A stretch of DNA of 64,000 nucleotides. It comes from Acanthosoma haemorrhoidale (Eukaryota > Arthropoda > Insecta > Hemiptera > Acanthosomatidae). The position numbers and the translations under genes are program-made. The stretch covers positions 87,157,474-87,221,473 of the forward strand of contig OV884011.1 of assembly GCA_930367205.1 (NCBI GenBank). Direction: 5' to 3'. Every line of letters starts with the position of its first letter. Positions within the stretch are counted from its first letter, which is position 1. Shown in pieces: positions 11,736-22,719 of this stretch. The notes below the pieces were generated by a model. That model saw only the letters and a list, made by a program, of their open reading frames with translations. It made no database searches and was not told the origin of the DNA.

Positions 11736-14376
11736 AATATAGCTTGATCCCTGATACCTATATATACGTACCCTATATATAATAGTTTGATACTTTTAAG
11801 GGACGGATCTTCACAGCTCCCAGAATTTTACCAAAATATATAATCATCCTAATCCCCTAGCAAAATCACGTTTTATGTATACGCATATGACAATCGTATG
11901 AATGAATGAGTTGTTGAACTGTGAATATGAGATCATTGATCACAATTACGTATTGCCCAGTTTTATTAATATAAATAAGATTTTCTAGAATGTATTGAGC
12001 TAAATGTTCGATAGTGAATGATAAAGTACTTTTCTCTGGTGGGTATTTATGTTAAGGAAATTTATAATGTACATATCATAGCTTTACATTTCAAAACTTC
12101 TATTCATGGTAAACTGACCGAAATGTCGGTACCAAACAACATCAACCCTGTAGGAAATTATTCGGTCTTGCCAATAAAAGCAATCTAAAAACAATCCAAA
12201 ATAATTTTCTAAATATAATAATTGACAAACAAAGGTACATTACAATAGCCAAGCTGTACGAGATCTAAAAAAATTTTTTTTTTTTTTCATAGCCCCTTTA
12301 AATTTACAAATAATTATAGATCCTCAGGCGAATCTATTACAAATTATTTTTGTATTTCCTGAAGCATCGCTACATTATATAAAGGTTTTGTTATTGTACT
12401 TTTTTTTTTTTAAGCTCTCTAGTTAGAATTTTAGGATGAGGGAGAAATATAAAATATTTAGGGTGATCGGATCCTTGTACTAGGAGGACCTGCTATGTTA
12501 TTGTATAAAAATTATATAATGAATAAACAAGTGTAATGATATACATTATACGTGACTGGACTAAACTGACTAATAAAGGTGATGGGGCACACTTTTTAGA
12601 TAAAATATTTTTATATATATTATTACGTTCTGTTACTTTAAATATATTTTATTTGCTATTTACTATTAGGTTCTATCAACAAAATAATTCTGGCAAAAAG
12701 ATGAATTTAATTTTACAAACATAAAAAATATACTTATATTAATTTTATAATTACTTGTCCATTAATTTGATTCCTTTTCTTTTTCAATGGTCTTCTTTTT
12801 ACATATATCAGGCTGATTCCAAACTAGAGTGAATATAATGCTCTGTATGTTTTCTCAGACCCACAACAACAACTCCTTATAACTGCTAAAACTAGAGAGT
12901 AATTTTATGTGTTCATCTATCATCACAACAACCAGTATCTCTGTGTGTTTTTTATTATCACAACCACAACAATACTAATTTATTATCACTGGCTTATAAC
13001 TAGAGAGTAATACTGTGTGTTTTTCTTATCACAACTTACAGTAGACTGTCTTTTGTTTTTTCTTCCACTCTCAATTGTTTGTTTGCCTTCTTGATTCAAA
13101 GTTGGATTAAATATTTATATACACACTCCAATATCTAATATCACAACATTATATATATATATATATATATATATAAACAACTTTATTAAGATAATATTAC
13201 AATCTGCCTCAATACTTCATAGGCAATAAATAATTGAGATATATATATACTTTTTTTTATAAGCGTACAAAACTGATTCTCGATATTTATAAAGCAACAG
13301 TGACTAAAATCATAGAAAAATATAAATTGTGAGAAGCTATACCTTAGGTTTCCATTGCAATGATTTCTAAGCTAATAAACAATGCAAGGAGACAGGCAAT
13401 TTTTTTTGTATGCGGTTGAGTGTACACTGCAAGCCAGCATACGCTTCTACTCCACAGTTCCGCATTTATCATAACTTATGAAGTCCGAAAGTTTTTTTCG
13501 ACATAATATTAAACTACTAAATATAAGGATTTGGGCACCCTGTAAGACTACAGAAGGATCTTATCGAGTACTTCACGCTTGAAAGTCACGTGGTCGCTTC
13601 ACGTCTCTTCAAAGGGCAGCTCCCTTCCCAACCCACCCCCTGTAGTAGTCTTCCCATCGTTCAAAACGTTAACTTGAACAGAGGTCATTTATTTTGTATT
13701 GTTTCCCATAATGTGATGTTATTAATTTTTCTAACTGCTGTTGACGATATGATTTCATGTTGTAATTTTTACAAGTAACTAAGATGTTCTGAAATAACTG
13801 CTGTTATGAGAACATTTGTAAAGTGACTATTTCGATTGTTTTGAACTGAATAAGAAAATATTATTTTCAATAGTAAGCCAATCTGTTCCGCTGATTATAG
13901 GTCTATTTATGTTGCCGGATAAGTATGAAATCCGGACAACATATGGAATCAACGGCCTATTTTATTTATTGCTCAATAATTGTTTCACCGTTTGAAAAAT
14001 ATTTCGAAGCAAGTTTCATTTTTTACTTTGCTGGCCCGCATCTAACATTCTGTGCCGATTGACCTGTTATATAATACTAATACCCGAACTATAAAGACCT
14101 ATTATCCGATAACGGATTCTTGAAATGTAAAATGTTTCTTCGCCCTTAATGTGTCAAAAACATGTACAAATAAAATTTTGAATCCCTGTCAAACACCGAA
14201 TGGTCATGTACTAAATTACAAATCTATCACCAAATAAAAAAAAATTAACCGTAGTGCCACGATTAACCTACAGTGTGACATCATGTTGATAGGTTAAATA
14301 CCCTAGAGTAGCCTATGCCTAAATAAATCAAGCACACTGTATATATCAAATGACTAGATTATATTATGGGTGGTAT
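11736..14376. other. AT-rich region with minor repeats
   Basis: No gene seen. It holds poly-T runs near 12,270 and 12,400, loosely repeated CTAGAGAGTAAT-TGTGTG-ATCACAAC units at about 12,860-13,040, an AT dinucleotide run at 13,150-13,176, and a near-perfect 12 bp hairpin at 13,909-13,942 (arms ATGTTG-CCGGAT, one bulged base). Confidence 0.6.
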
Positions 14377-14381
14377 TTATT

Positions 14382-15017
14382 TATGCCACACACTAGTATT
14401 ACACAAGAATACAGGTCGAAAAACCTTACCCCAAACGAGACATCGTCCAATGCCATAATTGCCAGGCATATGGGCACACAAAATCGTACTGCCACCACCC
14501 TCCCAGGTGTGTAAAGTGTAGTGGGCAACACAAAAGCGAATTGTGCAAGAAGCCCCTAAAATCGCCTGCTGCATGCATACTCTGCCAGCAAGGCCATCCG
14601 GCCAACTACAAGGGCAAGGGCTGCGAGGCGTATAGAATTCTGAAGTCCAGGAGCGAGCAACGTCGTCGTCCAGAAGAAGAGAAGCCAGCCACAGGTAGCT
14701 CAAGAAGCGCCTTCGCCAGAAATTTGAGGCCTTCAGTCTCTTTTGCTGATGCCGTTCGGAACAGAGAGCAGTCACAGGCACTGCCCACTACTCGTCCGCA
14801 AGTTTCTCTTCCCTGGCATTCTGCTCATCCCGTCAACCAGCAAACCCAATCCTATCCTCAACCACACATCTCGCATATTCCTCCACCTTCAAGCTCTTCA
14901 GATCTCACTAGCCTATTAACATCATTCCTTACAGAATTCAGAACTATAATTACCCCTCTCATTTCCCTTCTTACAAATCTTGTCTCCTACCTTATCCCCG
15001 TTAAACTAAACCCATAA
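14382..15017 (+). pseudogene. Jockey ORF1 (Gag-like) C-terminal half with three zinc knuckles
   Basis: ORF1 proteins of Jockey elements bind the element RNA and form the ribonucleoprotein used for target-primed insertion. The frame runs from about 14,397, just after an in-frame TAG, to TAA at 15,015-15,017. Three CCHC-type knuckles are visible: CHNCQAYGHTKSYC (CX2CX4HX4C) from 14,451, CVKCSGQHKSELC (CX2CX3HX4C), then CILCQQGHPANYKGKGC. A proline- and serine-rich tail follows. The knuckle cysteines and histidines are all intact, unlike in copy f, where several are replaced. The N-terminal half of the protein is absent. Confidence 0.8.
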
Positions 15018-15280
15018 GTGGATCCTTCTGACTCCTTATCCATTCTCCTTTGGAATGCGAATGGCGTTCGCACCCACACTAACGAACAGACAGCACTACT
15101 TCACGACAAAAACATCGATGTAGCTCTTATTACTGAAACAAGACTTACGAGTAAACGACCATTTACCGTTTGACAGTACCAGACTTCGAACTGATCACCC
15201 TGATGGAAGAGCTCATGCAGGTACCACGGTCATTGTCCATAACTCCATATCCCACCACATAGTTCCTTTGGTAGCACATG
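15018..15280 (+). pseudogene. Jockey ORF2 start: AP-endonuclease fragment
   Basis: Directly after the ORF1 stop comes a reading ILLWNANGVRTHTNEQ, then IDVALITETRL, the opening motifs of the apurinic endonuclease domain that nicks target DNA in this clade (the N of WNANG and the E of ITET are metal-site residues). Stops appear within 60 codons and the domain is cut off by the internal deletion at about 15,280. It is non-functional. Confidence 0.7.
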
Positions 15281-15666
15281 ATTTCCACATTAGCCTTTCC
15301 AACCACCCTAATCCTGTAGCACAGTCATTACACTGTGTCACTCATCCCTATAATCCTCCTCGGAGACTGAAACGGCAGTGGCCTCGTGACCACGCCTGCT
15401 ATAATGGTGTCGCCTGCTATAATTGCGTGACAGTGGGAGTCCTGGCAATGGCCAGTTTCTCCAATTATGTCCTGAGCGTCTGTGGCTCTCGTGCTCTTGG
15501 TCAGTCTCCACTGGCTAGTATCTGGTGACGTGGCTGACTTGAGGAGCGTGGGGGACTTCCCAAGATTCCGCTTTCTGTTCGCATGTGGACTTGGGAGGCC
15601 TCTGGGCTGTCTGTAAATGTTGTATGAATGAGCGAGTGAATGAAAATTGGAAATATAGTATGAATG

Positions 15667-15831
15667 AGAGCATTTATCTTAATTACTTATTGCCTAGTAA
15701 GGCAGATTGTAATTTTAGCACAATAAAGAATTTTATAATAAAAAAAGTTTATTTAGTATTATATCTTAAAAGCATGTTACGATTAAATAATTTTTTATTT
15801 GAGTATTATTAATAAAACCGATTGATATATT
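15667..15831 (+). repeat. 165 bp exact direct repeat, copy 1 (Jockey tail plus flank)
   Basis: Covers the last about 80 bp of Jockey copy b and about 85 bp of its downstream flank. It appears identical to 16,225-16,389 over 165 bp at an offset of 558. A downstream AATAAA lies at 15,811-15,816, 15 bp before the repeat ends. Confidence 0.9.
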
Positions 15832-16170
15832 GTTTAAGGTAGCTGAAGTTTGTGTAGTTCTTAACGCAATGATTTCTACTTATCTGCTTCTCCACTTTTG
15901 CGAAAAAACTTTTGTTTTTTCAATGCGCAGTGAGATTACTAAAATTTAACTGTACGGGCCAGAGGAGTTCCTATGCGTTTGAAATTTTGATCTATGATAC
16001 GTTTTGGGTAAACACACCGGCAGTTTCATTGGAGATTACTAGAGGATATTGATTGTCATTTTTATTTTGTTGTATGTTGACTTAAGTAGTAAAAGTTCAA
16101 CTATGGAAATAATGATAATTTTAAGTGATTGTGAAATGTGTATATGTCGTTTCTTTTTAACGGATAGGGA

Positions 16171-16221
16171 AAATGGTGTTTTTTCCAGGACTTGGGTAAT
16201 TAATTGAATATAAATAAATCA
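16171..16221 (+). repeat. 50 bp direct repeat, copy 1
   Basis: A segment with GGTGTTTTTTCC and AATTAATTGAATATAAATAA blocks recurs at 16,637-16,684 with two or three differences. It immediately precedes the second copy of the 165 bp repeat. Confidence 0.7.
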
Positions 16222-16224
16222 TCA

Positions 16225-16389
16225 AGAGCATTTATCTTAATTACTTATTGCCTAGTAAGGCAGATTGTAATTTTAGCACAATAAAGAATTTTATAATAAA
16301 AAAAGTTTATTTAGTATTATATCTTAAAAGCATGTTACGATTAAATAATTTTTTATTTGAGTATTATTAATAAAACCGATTGATATATT
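16225..16389 (+). repeat. 165 bp exact direct repeat, copy 2
   Basis: A second copy of 15,667-15,831 with no difference that I could find. It starts inside the Jockey 3' UTR and ends 15 bp after AATAAA. No poly-A run ends it and I see no clear target-site duplication. Confidence 0.9.
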
Positions 16390-16394
16390 CACTT

Positions 16395-16475
16395 GAAAAA
16401 TGGCTGACCACTAATTATACGATAAATCAATCGACCGGAAACTGTCATTGATTGGAGGTAGTTTTTTCATTTATT
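16395..16475 (+). repeat. Short interspersed repeat, copy 2
   Basis: Partner of 9,652-9,735. It starts directly after the end of the 165 bp repeat. Confidence 0.4.
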
Positions 16476-16636
16476 TTTTTGTGAAGCGGTAATAAAACAT
16501 GTCACCATCACAGCCGTGATCCGGAATGATGAGACGGTACGAAGAGAACGCCGATTCAAGTGGACGTAATTTCTGATAGCAATTCAACGACTTAATTGAA
16601 AAAAAAAGGTTTGAAATAGGCGTTTTAAACAGGAAA

Positions 16637-16684
16637 CTGGTGTTTTTTCCTGGACTTGGGCAATTAATTGAATATAAATAAATC
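16637..16684 (+). repeat. 50 bp direct repeat, copy 2
   Basis: Partner of 16,171-16,221. Confidence 0.7.
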
Positions 16685-16875
16685 ACAACAGAACCGCTAA
16701 GCAGTAAAGAAAAATTTAGAGTGATCAGCTTATTTTATATAGATAATTATTGTATTATGAAAAATTAAAGTTATCTGAGATGCAAATGTTACTACTCCGA
16801 AGGCATTGCTCGGGACTTCTTCTAAAGCCCCAACACGTAATACATGTTTGAATGAACAAGCAAATCATCCATACC

Positions 16876-16905
16876 AAATATCATATCTATATAGATATGA
16901 TATTT
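16876..16905. repeat. 30 bp perfect palindrome
   Basis: The 15-base arm AAATATCATATCTAT is followed immediately by its exact reverse complement with no spacer. It could form a cruciform or hairpin; no function is evident. Confidence 0.85.
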
Positions 16906-18835
16906 TATCTATATTATATATGACAGCGGTATTGTGAAAACCGCACCGCATTGTATGCGCTTTTACGTAATTGCGTTCTATAGGGTTCTATTTACTTACA
17001 GCACGTATTAACTTGGACTTCAACCACAACACACATTACTGATGAGGGCGTTATGTTCTTTGATTTGGTGCCCTACTGAACATTTTTTTCTTTTTAATGT
17101 TTCTTTTTTGTTTTTACGGGGCATTACTTAACTACCTATCAAAATATATAGCTTTGAATGAATCACTAATTGAGTTGTGAATATACCGACGGTTTTAATG
17201 AGTTGTTGCTATTACAATTTAAAAAACAAAACAAATAACATATTCTTAATAAAGAAGACGACATCTTTTATTTCCTACCCTGTTTAAAACTAAATGTTTT
17301 GATATAAACATATTAATATTATCATTTTTTTATAGACACTCCTATAATTTTACCCATCGTTCAATAAAAGCACCATTTGAAGTTGTTTTTTTTACTTTAT
17401 CATGGAACTTAAAATAACATGATAGACGTTAAAAAAAAACACCCCTGTGACACCCGTAAGGGTTAGAATTATATGAATAAATCTCATAGCTTTGAGTTGG
17501 TAGAGGGTGATTGTTAGAATACTGTCATCAAATTGTCCTCAGGGATGCAAATATATTTGATATTTTCTTACAAAGATAAACGATATTGAGGAGGACGTAG
17601 TTGGAATTATTTGATGTTTAATAGGTCAAGTTTTGAGGATGAGTCATAACCATTGGAGGTCCCGGCCCAGCCAATATCTTTTTTCTATGGCCAATAATTA
17701 TTCTAAACAGTTGGATCTTAAATAATCTAAAAATAATTGCTAATGTTTTTTCAAATATATTTTAGGTGATATACATGCGTATACTTTAGTTTAATTCATA
17801 TAGATATATATATATAATTGTATTCTGTTCTTCCTTTTACTTTTTCTGCTACTTCTTATGATCCTTACTTTTGGCAGTAAATTTTGTTAATAATACAACT
17901 ACAATGTATTACATGATTATTTTTCTCAGCTAGCCAATATTTTTTTTTTTCAAGGCAGTTGGGATGAAGAAAGATTTTGAAGGTTGACATATTATTTTTC
18001 AAAGTTGTAGTATATCACCGTAGATATGACACTTGATTATTAATGTCAATTATTTTATTTAAACAGAAAAATAGTTACAAAAAAATTTATAAATCAATAG
18101 TTTTGCATTTGTGCAGAAATATTATTTTGTCATGATTTTTTTGTTTGGGTACAGTATTCATAATTTTTTTTAACACGGTTCTTGACAAACTTGGAAGACA
18201 TTTTTTTAATAGTGTTACAAATCGTTTTTGAAAAACACAAGTAAACTCCGCATATTTTTATGTTCTCTAGAATATATCATGCAATGATAATCGTGATATC
18301 ATTAGTATTTAATTCGCTTTGAATTCCAAACTTTTGTGACTTCATTAGTCATTGGTAACTTTAACATGATTCATTAATTTTTTTTTTAAAGTCATTGTGT
18401 CAAAAATAGTATAAGTTTTGACAAATTAATCTGTATCCGCTGGATTTAATAATAGAACTTCCTGTTATCAAGAATATGTCGCATATTTAAATTATTCCGT
18501 TTTGTGAAATCTTTTTTATTGAGAGATAGGTTCATTGCATGGGTAAGTGTTAGTCATTTCTTAGCAGTTCTTTGAGAAGCTGGACGACAAAATTCTCTTA
18601 TCTGAAAATATGGTATATTTACTTTTGAATGTACATAAATAGGGAAATAAATAAATAAATAGATATACTACAATTTTGACGAATGAAGGCGATTCGAAGT
18701 ATTCCTTATGTATTACTGAATTATATTGATGGTATTTGATTAATTCTTGCGTGTTATTATCTACAATGACTATCTATAATTTTTTTGTTGTATTGCATTT
18801 ATTTGGTTTGTGTTTGAATGTATTATTTATTCACT
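16906..18835. other. AT-rich region without recognisable genes
   Basis: No gene, RNA or clear repeat recognised. Homopolymer T runs and short AT repeats only. Confidence 0.6.
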
Positions 18836-18839
18836 CTTC

Positions 18840-19005
18840 CAAAGTGGGCTAGGGGACTACATTTTATTGTGAGATGATTGACAGTTGAACAACTTCATCG
18901 TACCCAACGTCTTTGTAAAGACATCTGCTGTCTGTTTTTCAGTGTTTACCCGATTTATTTCTCCCGATTAATTTTCTCTTTTACGGTCATATTACAGGAA
19001 ACCTG
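18840..19005 (-). mobile_element. Ty1/Copia fragment, end of Pol (copy 1)
   Basis: On minus the sequence reads as the end of a Copia polyprotein: KEKINREK, then NTEKQTADVFTKTLGT, the conserved TADVFTK segment just after RNase H. An in-frame stop and small shifts show it is dead. Over about 110 bp it matches the start of the larger fragment at 21.06 kb. Neither LTR was recognised. Confidence 0.7.
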
Positions 19006-19350
19006 GTCCTATCAAATTTTTGTAGGATTTTCGCTGTGATGAATGCCGTAGTCCTAGAAACATTATGACTATATGCTCGGGTTTTTAGTTTTGTATCTAA
19101 TTGATTCAAATTTTACTTAGAAGTTCAATTATTTAAGATAGCTTATTCATTTATAATAAATACTTTTTCTTTAATATCTATTCGGATATCATTCTCTAGT
19201 GAAGACCGAAATTCATACAATAAGCATTATCACTTCATAAAGTTCACTATACAAAGCAAATGCTGATAACTCTATTTGTAATTACTCATATATTTGTAAC
19301 ATAGTCAAAAGAGCTAATTTGTTCCTCGAATTTTTATAATCATTTAATCT

Positions 19351-19470
19351 ATTTGGTTGTTAAATATTTATTTTTATGCATATTGTTTTCAATGTATAAA
19401 AATTTCTTAGCCAAAATAAATAATTAAGAATCAAATTAGTTAAATATTATTAAATTAATAATTGTAAAGG
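19351..19470 (+). repeat. 120 bp diverged direct repeat flanking a Jockey tail, left copy
   Basis: Begins ATTTGGTTGTTAAATATT and ends in ATTATTA. Its partner at 19,854-19,973 is roughly 80% alike by eye. The Jockey fragment at 19.5 kb lies between them. Confidence 0.7.
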
Positions 19471-19479
19471 CTATATTTC

Positions 19480-19840
19480 CTCGTGATCTCCTATAAATGC
19501 GTGACAGTGGAAGTCCTGGCGATGGGCAGTTTCTCTGATCATGTCCTGAGCGTATGTGGCTCTCACGCTCTTAGTCACCCTCTACTGCCTCGTATCCGGT
19601 GAAGCGGCTGACTTGAGAAGTGTGAGGGACTTCCCAAGCCTCCGCGTCCTCTTTCGCATGTGAGGGGGAGGTAACATCCATCTGGATTTGAGAGGCCTCT
19701 AGGCTGTTTGTAAATATTGCATGTATGTGCGAGTGAATGATGAATTGAAAATATGGTATGAATGAGAACATTTATCTCAATTACTTATTGCCTCATAAGG
19801 CAGATTGTGTATTTTAGCATAATAAAGAAGTTATATATAT
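19480..19840 (+). mobile_element. Jockey-clade 3' UTR fragment (copy c)
   Basis: It carries the family's 3' UTR only: the GTGACAGTGG-AGTCCTGGC block at about 19,500, the CCTCTAGGCTGTTTGTAAATA block near 19,690, and the tail CAGATTGTGTATTTTAGCAT-AATAAAGAAG. No coding sequence remains. The tail is of the TAGCACAATAAAG type. Confidence 0.85.
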
Positions 19841-19853
19841 CCTTTAAACCTAT

Positions 19854-19973
19854 ATTTGGTTGTTAAATATTTATTTTTACGCATATTTTTTTAAATGGGA
19901 TATAATTGCCTAGTCAAAATAAATCATTAAGAATCAAACCGGTTAAAATATTATTACACAAATAATGACTGTA
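19854..19973 (+). repeat. 120 bp diverged direct repeat, right copy
   Basis: Partner of 19,351-19,470, beginning immediately after the Jockey tail and a 15 bp linker. Confidence 0.7.
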
Positions 19974-21059
19974 TGGGCGAGCGACTCACTAATCCTTATT
20001 TCGTTGCATTTTTAATTCTAAGTAGTTTTCGCTTGTTGCACTCAATAAGTTCGGAATAGACCTCAAAGTGTATTTTAGTAATTAGTTTTTTAGAATACAA
20101 CTCGGGTCACAGAAAGAAAAGAAATAAACGTTTTGTAATTCTTTTTACTCGAAAAGATGCCTAATACTTAAAGGCGCACGTCACATAGCTTGAGGCGAAT
20201 CTAATCTTATTCTGTAACATATCTCAAATTAATTAACATAGACTTAAAGCTTATCAAACAAGAAAGTTTTTCTAAAAGTTTGGGTTTTTGGTTCGGTTGG
20301 TGCCTGATAAAAACAAATCGGGAATAATCCATTATTTTACGGAAAACAAGTCGAATTCTACTTTTTTTGAAAACAAAACTTTGTCTAGTTCAGGATGCTG
20401 CCAACTAGGAAACTTAAATATTTTATTCACTATCGCTCCCTACTTAACGAAAAACCAGGCAACCTGTAACAAACCGCAAATTTGAATTTACTCCTTCCGT
20501 GTTTGGAATTAGGCGATAGCCTTAATGAGTTTTTATTGAGCATTGTAGTTTTATCACTCCTGTAAGTTTTGGATATCATTTGCCCTGTATTGAATAAGGT
20601 TGAAAAAAGACAGTAACTCCAGTTGATCTAGGAGATTATTAATATGAATGTGTACATTTTTATGTTTATTTTATGTGCCTTATAAATAGATCATAAATGA
20701 AATTTTGTACGGATCTGATTATACACTTAGACCTAAAATATACACATATGTATGATAAAATTCAGGAAAATGGAAAGAAGCTGTTTGTAAGCACAGCTCA
20801 AAGCAAGTTTTAATCAAACCAAAAAAGAAGTTTTATCCATTCACACGCACTTGTTTTCATTTTCACCAATCAGACTACCTCCTCCCCACTATTATCTGTT
20901 CAAAACATTCTTTTTTCCTTTCATCATTTCAAACTTTAATCCTCTCATACTAATTACACCCAACCATGGTTATTATACAAACAAAAAGGTCAACATAAAT
21001 TACCTCAGAAAAAAATCATCAAGTTCAGTTTAGATGGAAGTACGTCAGTTTCCAATTCA
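19974..21059. other. AT-rich region without recognisable genes
   Basis: Nothing supportable. Open frames of 60-65 codons at 20,288 and 20,851 have no recognisable motifs. Confidence 0.6.
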
Positions 21060-21785
21060 GTGAACTGCCTAAGTACCCAACGTCTTGGTAAAGACATCTG
21101 CTGTCTGTTCTTCAGTGTTAACCCGATTTATTTTGATTGTGTTTTCACTAATTTTCTCTTTTATGTAATGGCATTTCACATCAAAATGCTTGGTGCGTTT
21201 GTTTCCTTGCTCATTAGTGGCAACAGCTAAGATTATCTTCATAGACCTTTTGACAACAACATTCACTTCGCTCGAAATTTATTTGATCCATACTAATTCT
21301 CTTGAGGCTTCGCACAATGCTGTGTATTTTAGCTCACACGAAGACAGCGCTACTGTACTTGGTTTCCTTGTTTTCAGCATAGGATTGCCGAAAAAATAAC
21401 TAATCCAGCTTTAGATTTTCACTCATCTTTATCTTCCCAACTGGACTCGACATCACTACTGAATGGCTCCTATTTGTAAACATAATTTAAATTCTTGAGT
21501 TCATTTTAAATATTATCAGTTTATTACCAGCATTATCTTGGAAACGACTTATATAATTGACTGCACAACTGATATCAGGTCTAATGGCATTCATTATATA
21601 AAACAACGTTCCCAAGAATTATCTGTAGGGTGTCTTGCATTTTTTCTTCTACTCCTACGGAGAAAATTTGATCTCTTTCTATAGGTGTTCTTATTTTCTT
21701 GATTTTTTCAAGATCAAATTTCTCAGTAGCTGTACCAATTGAGTCTTTTGGATTAAAACTAAACTGATCATCTGATCGTAAAAAA
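21060..21785 (-). mobile_element. Ty1/Copia Pol fragment, RT to RNase H (copy 2)
   Basis: On minus, from high to low coordinates, Copia Pol segments appear in the right order. First comes NAIRPDISCAVNYISRFQ near 21,590-21,510 (the late reverse transcriptase RPD...AVN motif). VALSSCELKYTALCEASRE follows near 21,350-21,300 (RNase H). The last is RTKHFDVKCHYIKEKI, then NTEEQTADVFTKTLG near 21,190-21,070. The pieces lie in different frames with stops between, so the fragment is a pseudogene. The upstream Gag, protease, integrase and the LTRs are missing. Confidence 0.8.
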
Positions 21786-21842
21786 AATTTAAAGTTTAAA
21801 AAGGTGTATTTAAAGTATTTTAAAAAGTGTCCTTAATAATGT

Positions 21843-22105
21843 CTTAATAAAAGTCCTCTGGTGACACGGCTGACTGAGGAGCGTGGGGGACTTTCCAAGA
21901 CTACGCTTCCCCTTTCGCATTTGAGGAAGGTGACAACCATGTCGATTAGGGAGGCCTCTGGGCTGTTTGTAAATATTGTATGAATGAGTGAGTGAATGAT
22001 GAATTGTAAACGTGGTACGAATGAAAACATTTACCTCAATTACTTATTGCCTAATAAGGCAGATTGTAATCTTAGCACAATAAAGAAGTTATATATAGCT
22101 TTAAT
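21843..22105 (+). mobile_element. Jockey-clade 3' UTR fragment (copy d)
   Basis: It begins inside the 3' UTR at CTGGTGACACGGCTGAC and ends with the tail AGCACAATAAAGAAGTTATA. No coding sequence. The terminal part and about 30 bp of flank recur inverted at 22,535-22,681. Confidence 0.85.
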
Positions 22106-22130
22106 AAAAGTCCCTTTTACATTTCTTGCA
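21972..22130. repeat. Left arm of a 150 bp inverted duplication
   Basis: Jockey tail plus flank (CTTTAATAAAAGTCCCTTTT and ACATTTCTTGC) is found in reverse complement at 22,535-22,681. The shared flank shows this is a duplication of one locus rather than two insertions. Confidence 0.8.
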
Positions 22131-22217
22131 AATTTTATCTTATTAGAAGTCATCGTCAACGTACACAATAAGAATCAAGTTCCTTACAATTATCATAATT
22201 TTTTTTTTAGTTAACTA

Positions 22218-22528
22218 CGTTTATTAAGATAAAATTACAATCTGCCTGATTGAGCTATAAGTAATTGTGATGAATGATCTCATTCATACTAATTTAAAAT
22301 TTTCATTCACTCGTTCATTCATATTATATATACAAACAGCCCAGAGCCCCCCCCTCAGTCCAGATGGCTGACAACTCCCTCGCGTGCGAAGGAGGAAGCG
22401 GAGTCTTGGAAAGACCCCCAAGCTCCTACGTCAGCCGCGTTACTGGATAAGAGCCAGCAGAGGCTGACCAAGAGAGCGAGAGCCACAGACGCTTAGGACA
22501 TGATTAGAGAAACTGGCCACTGAGAATA
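22218..22528 (-). mobile_element. Jockey-clade 3' UTR fragment (copy e), second tail type
   Basis: Minus-strand 3' UTR from about 22,528 to the tail at 22,218. The tail reads CAATCAGGCAGATTGTAATT then TTATCTTAATAAA, unlike the TAGCACAATAAAG tail of copies b, c and d; copies at 33.6 and 36.0 kb share it. It sits in the spacer of the inverted duplication. Confidence 0.85.
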
Positions 22529-22534
22529 TGCCGT

Positions 22535-22681
22535 TTTCGCAAGAAATGTAAAAGGGACTTTTATTAAAGTTATATATAACTTCTTTATTGTGCTAAGATT
22601 ACAATCTGCCTTATTAGGCAATAAGTAATTAAGGTAAATTCGTTTCAATTCATCATTCACTCACTCATTCATACAATATTT
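22535..22681. repeat. Right arm of the 150 bp inverted duplication
   Basis: Reverse-complement partner of 21,972-22,130; it forms the 3' end of Jockey copy f. One small deletion separates the arms. Confidence 0.8.
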
Positions 22682-22719
22682 ATACTATGTATACTGCATA
22701 GCTCTATTCCGTAAGTCCA

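Larger units (their letters stand above)
14377..15748 (+). mobile_element. Jockey-clade element with large internal deletion (copy b)
   Basis: The copy keeps the second half of ORF1, the start of ORF2 and the 3' end, but lacks most of ORF2. The junction at about 15,280 joins the early endonuclease domain straight to the last 30 or so codons of ORF2, followed by the 3' UTR and an AATAAAG-A tail at 15,721-15,748. About 2.4 kb present in copy f is missing. Such deletion derivatives can only move with proteins from full-length relatives. Its 3' end is duplicated 558 bp downstream. Confidence 0.85.
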
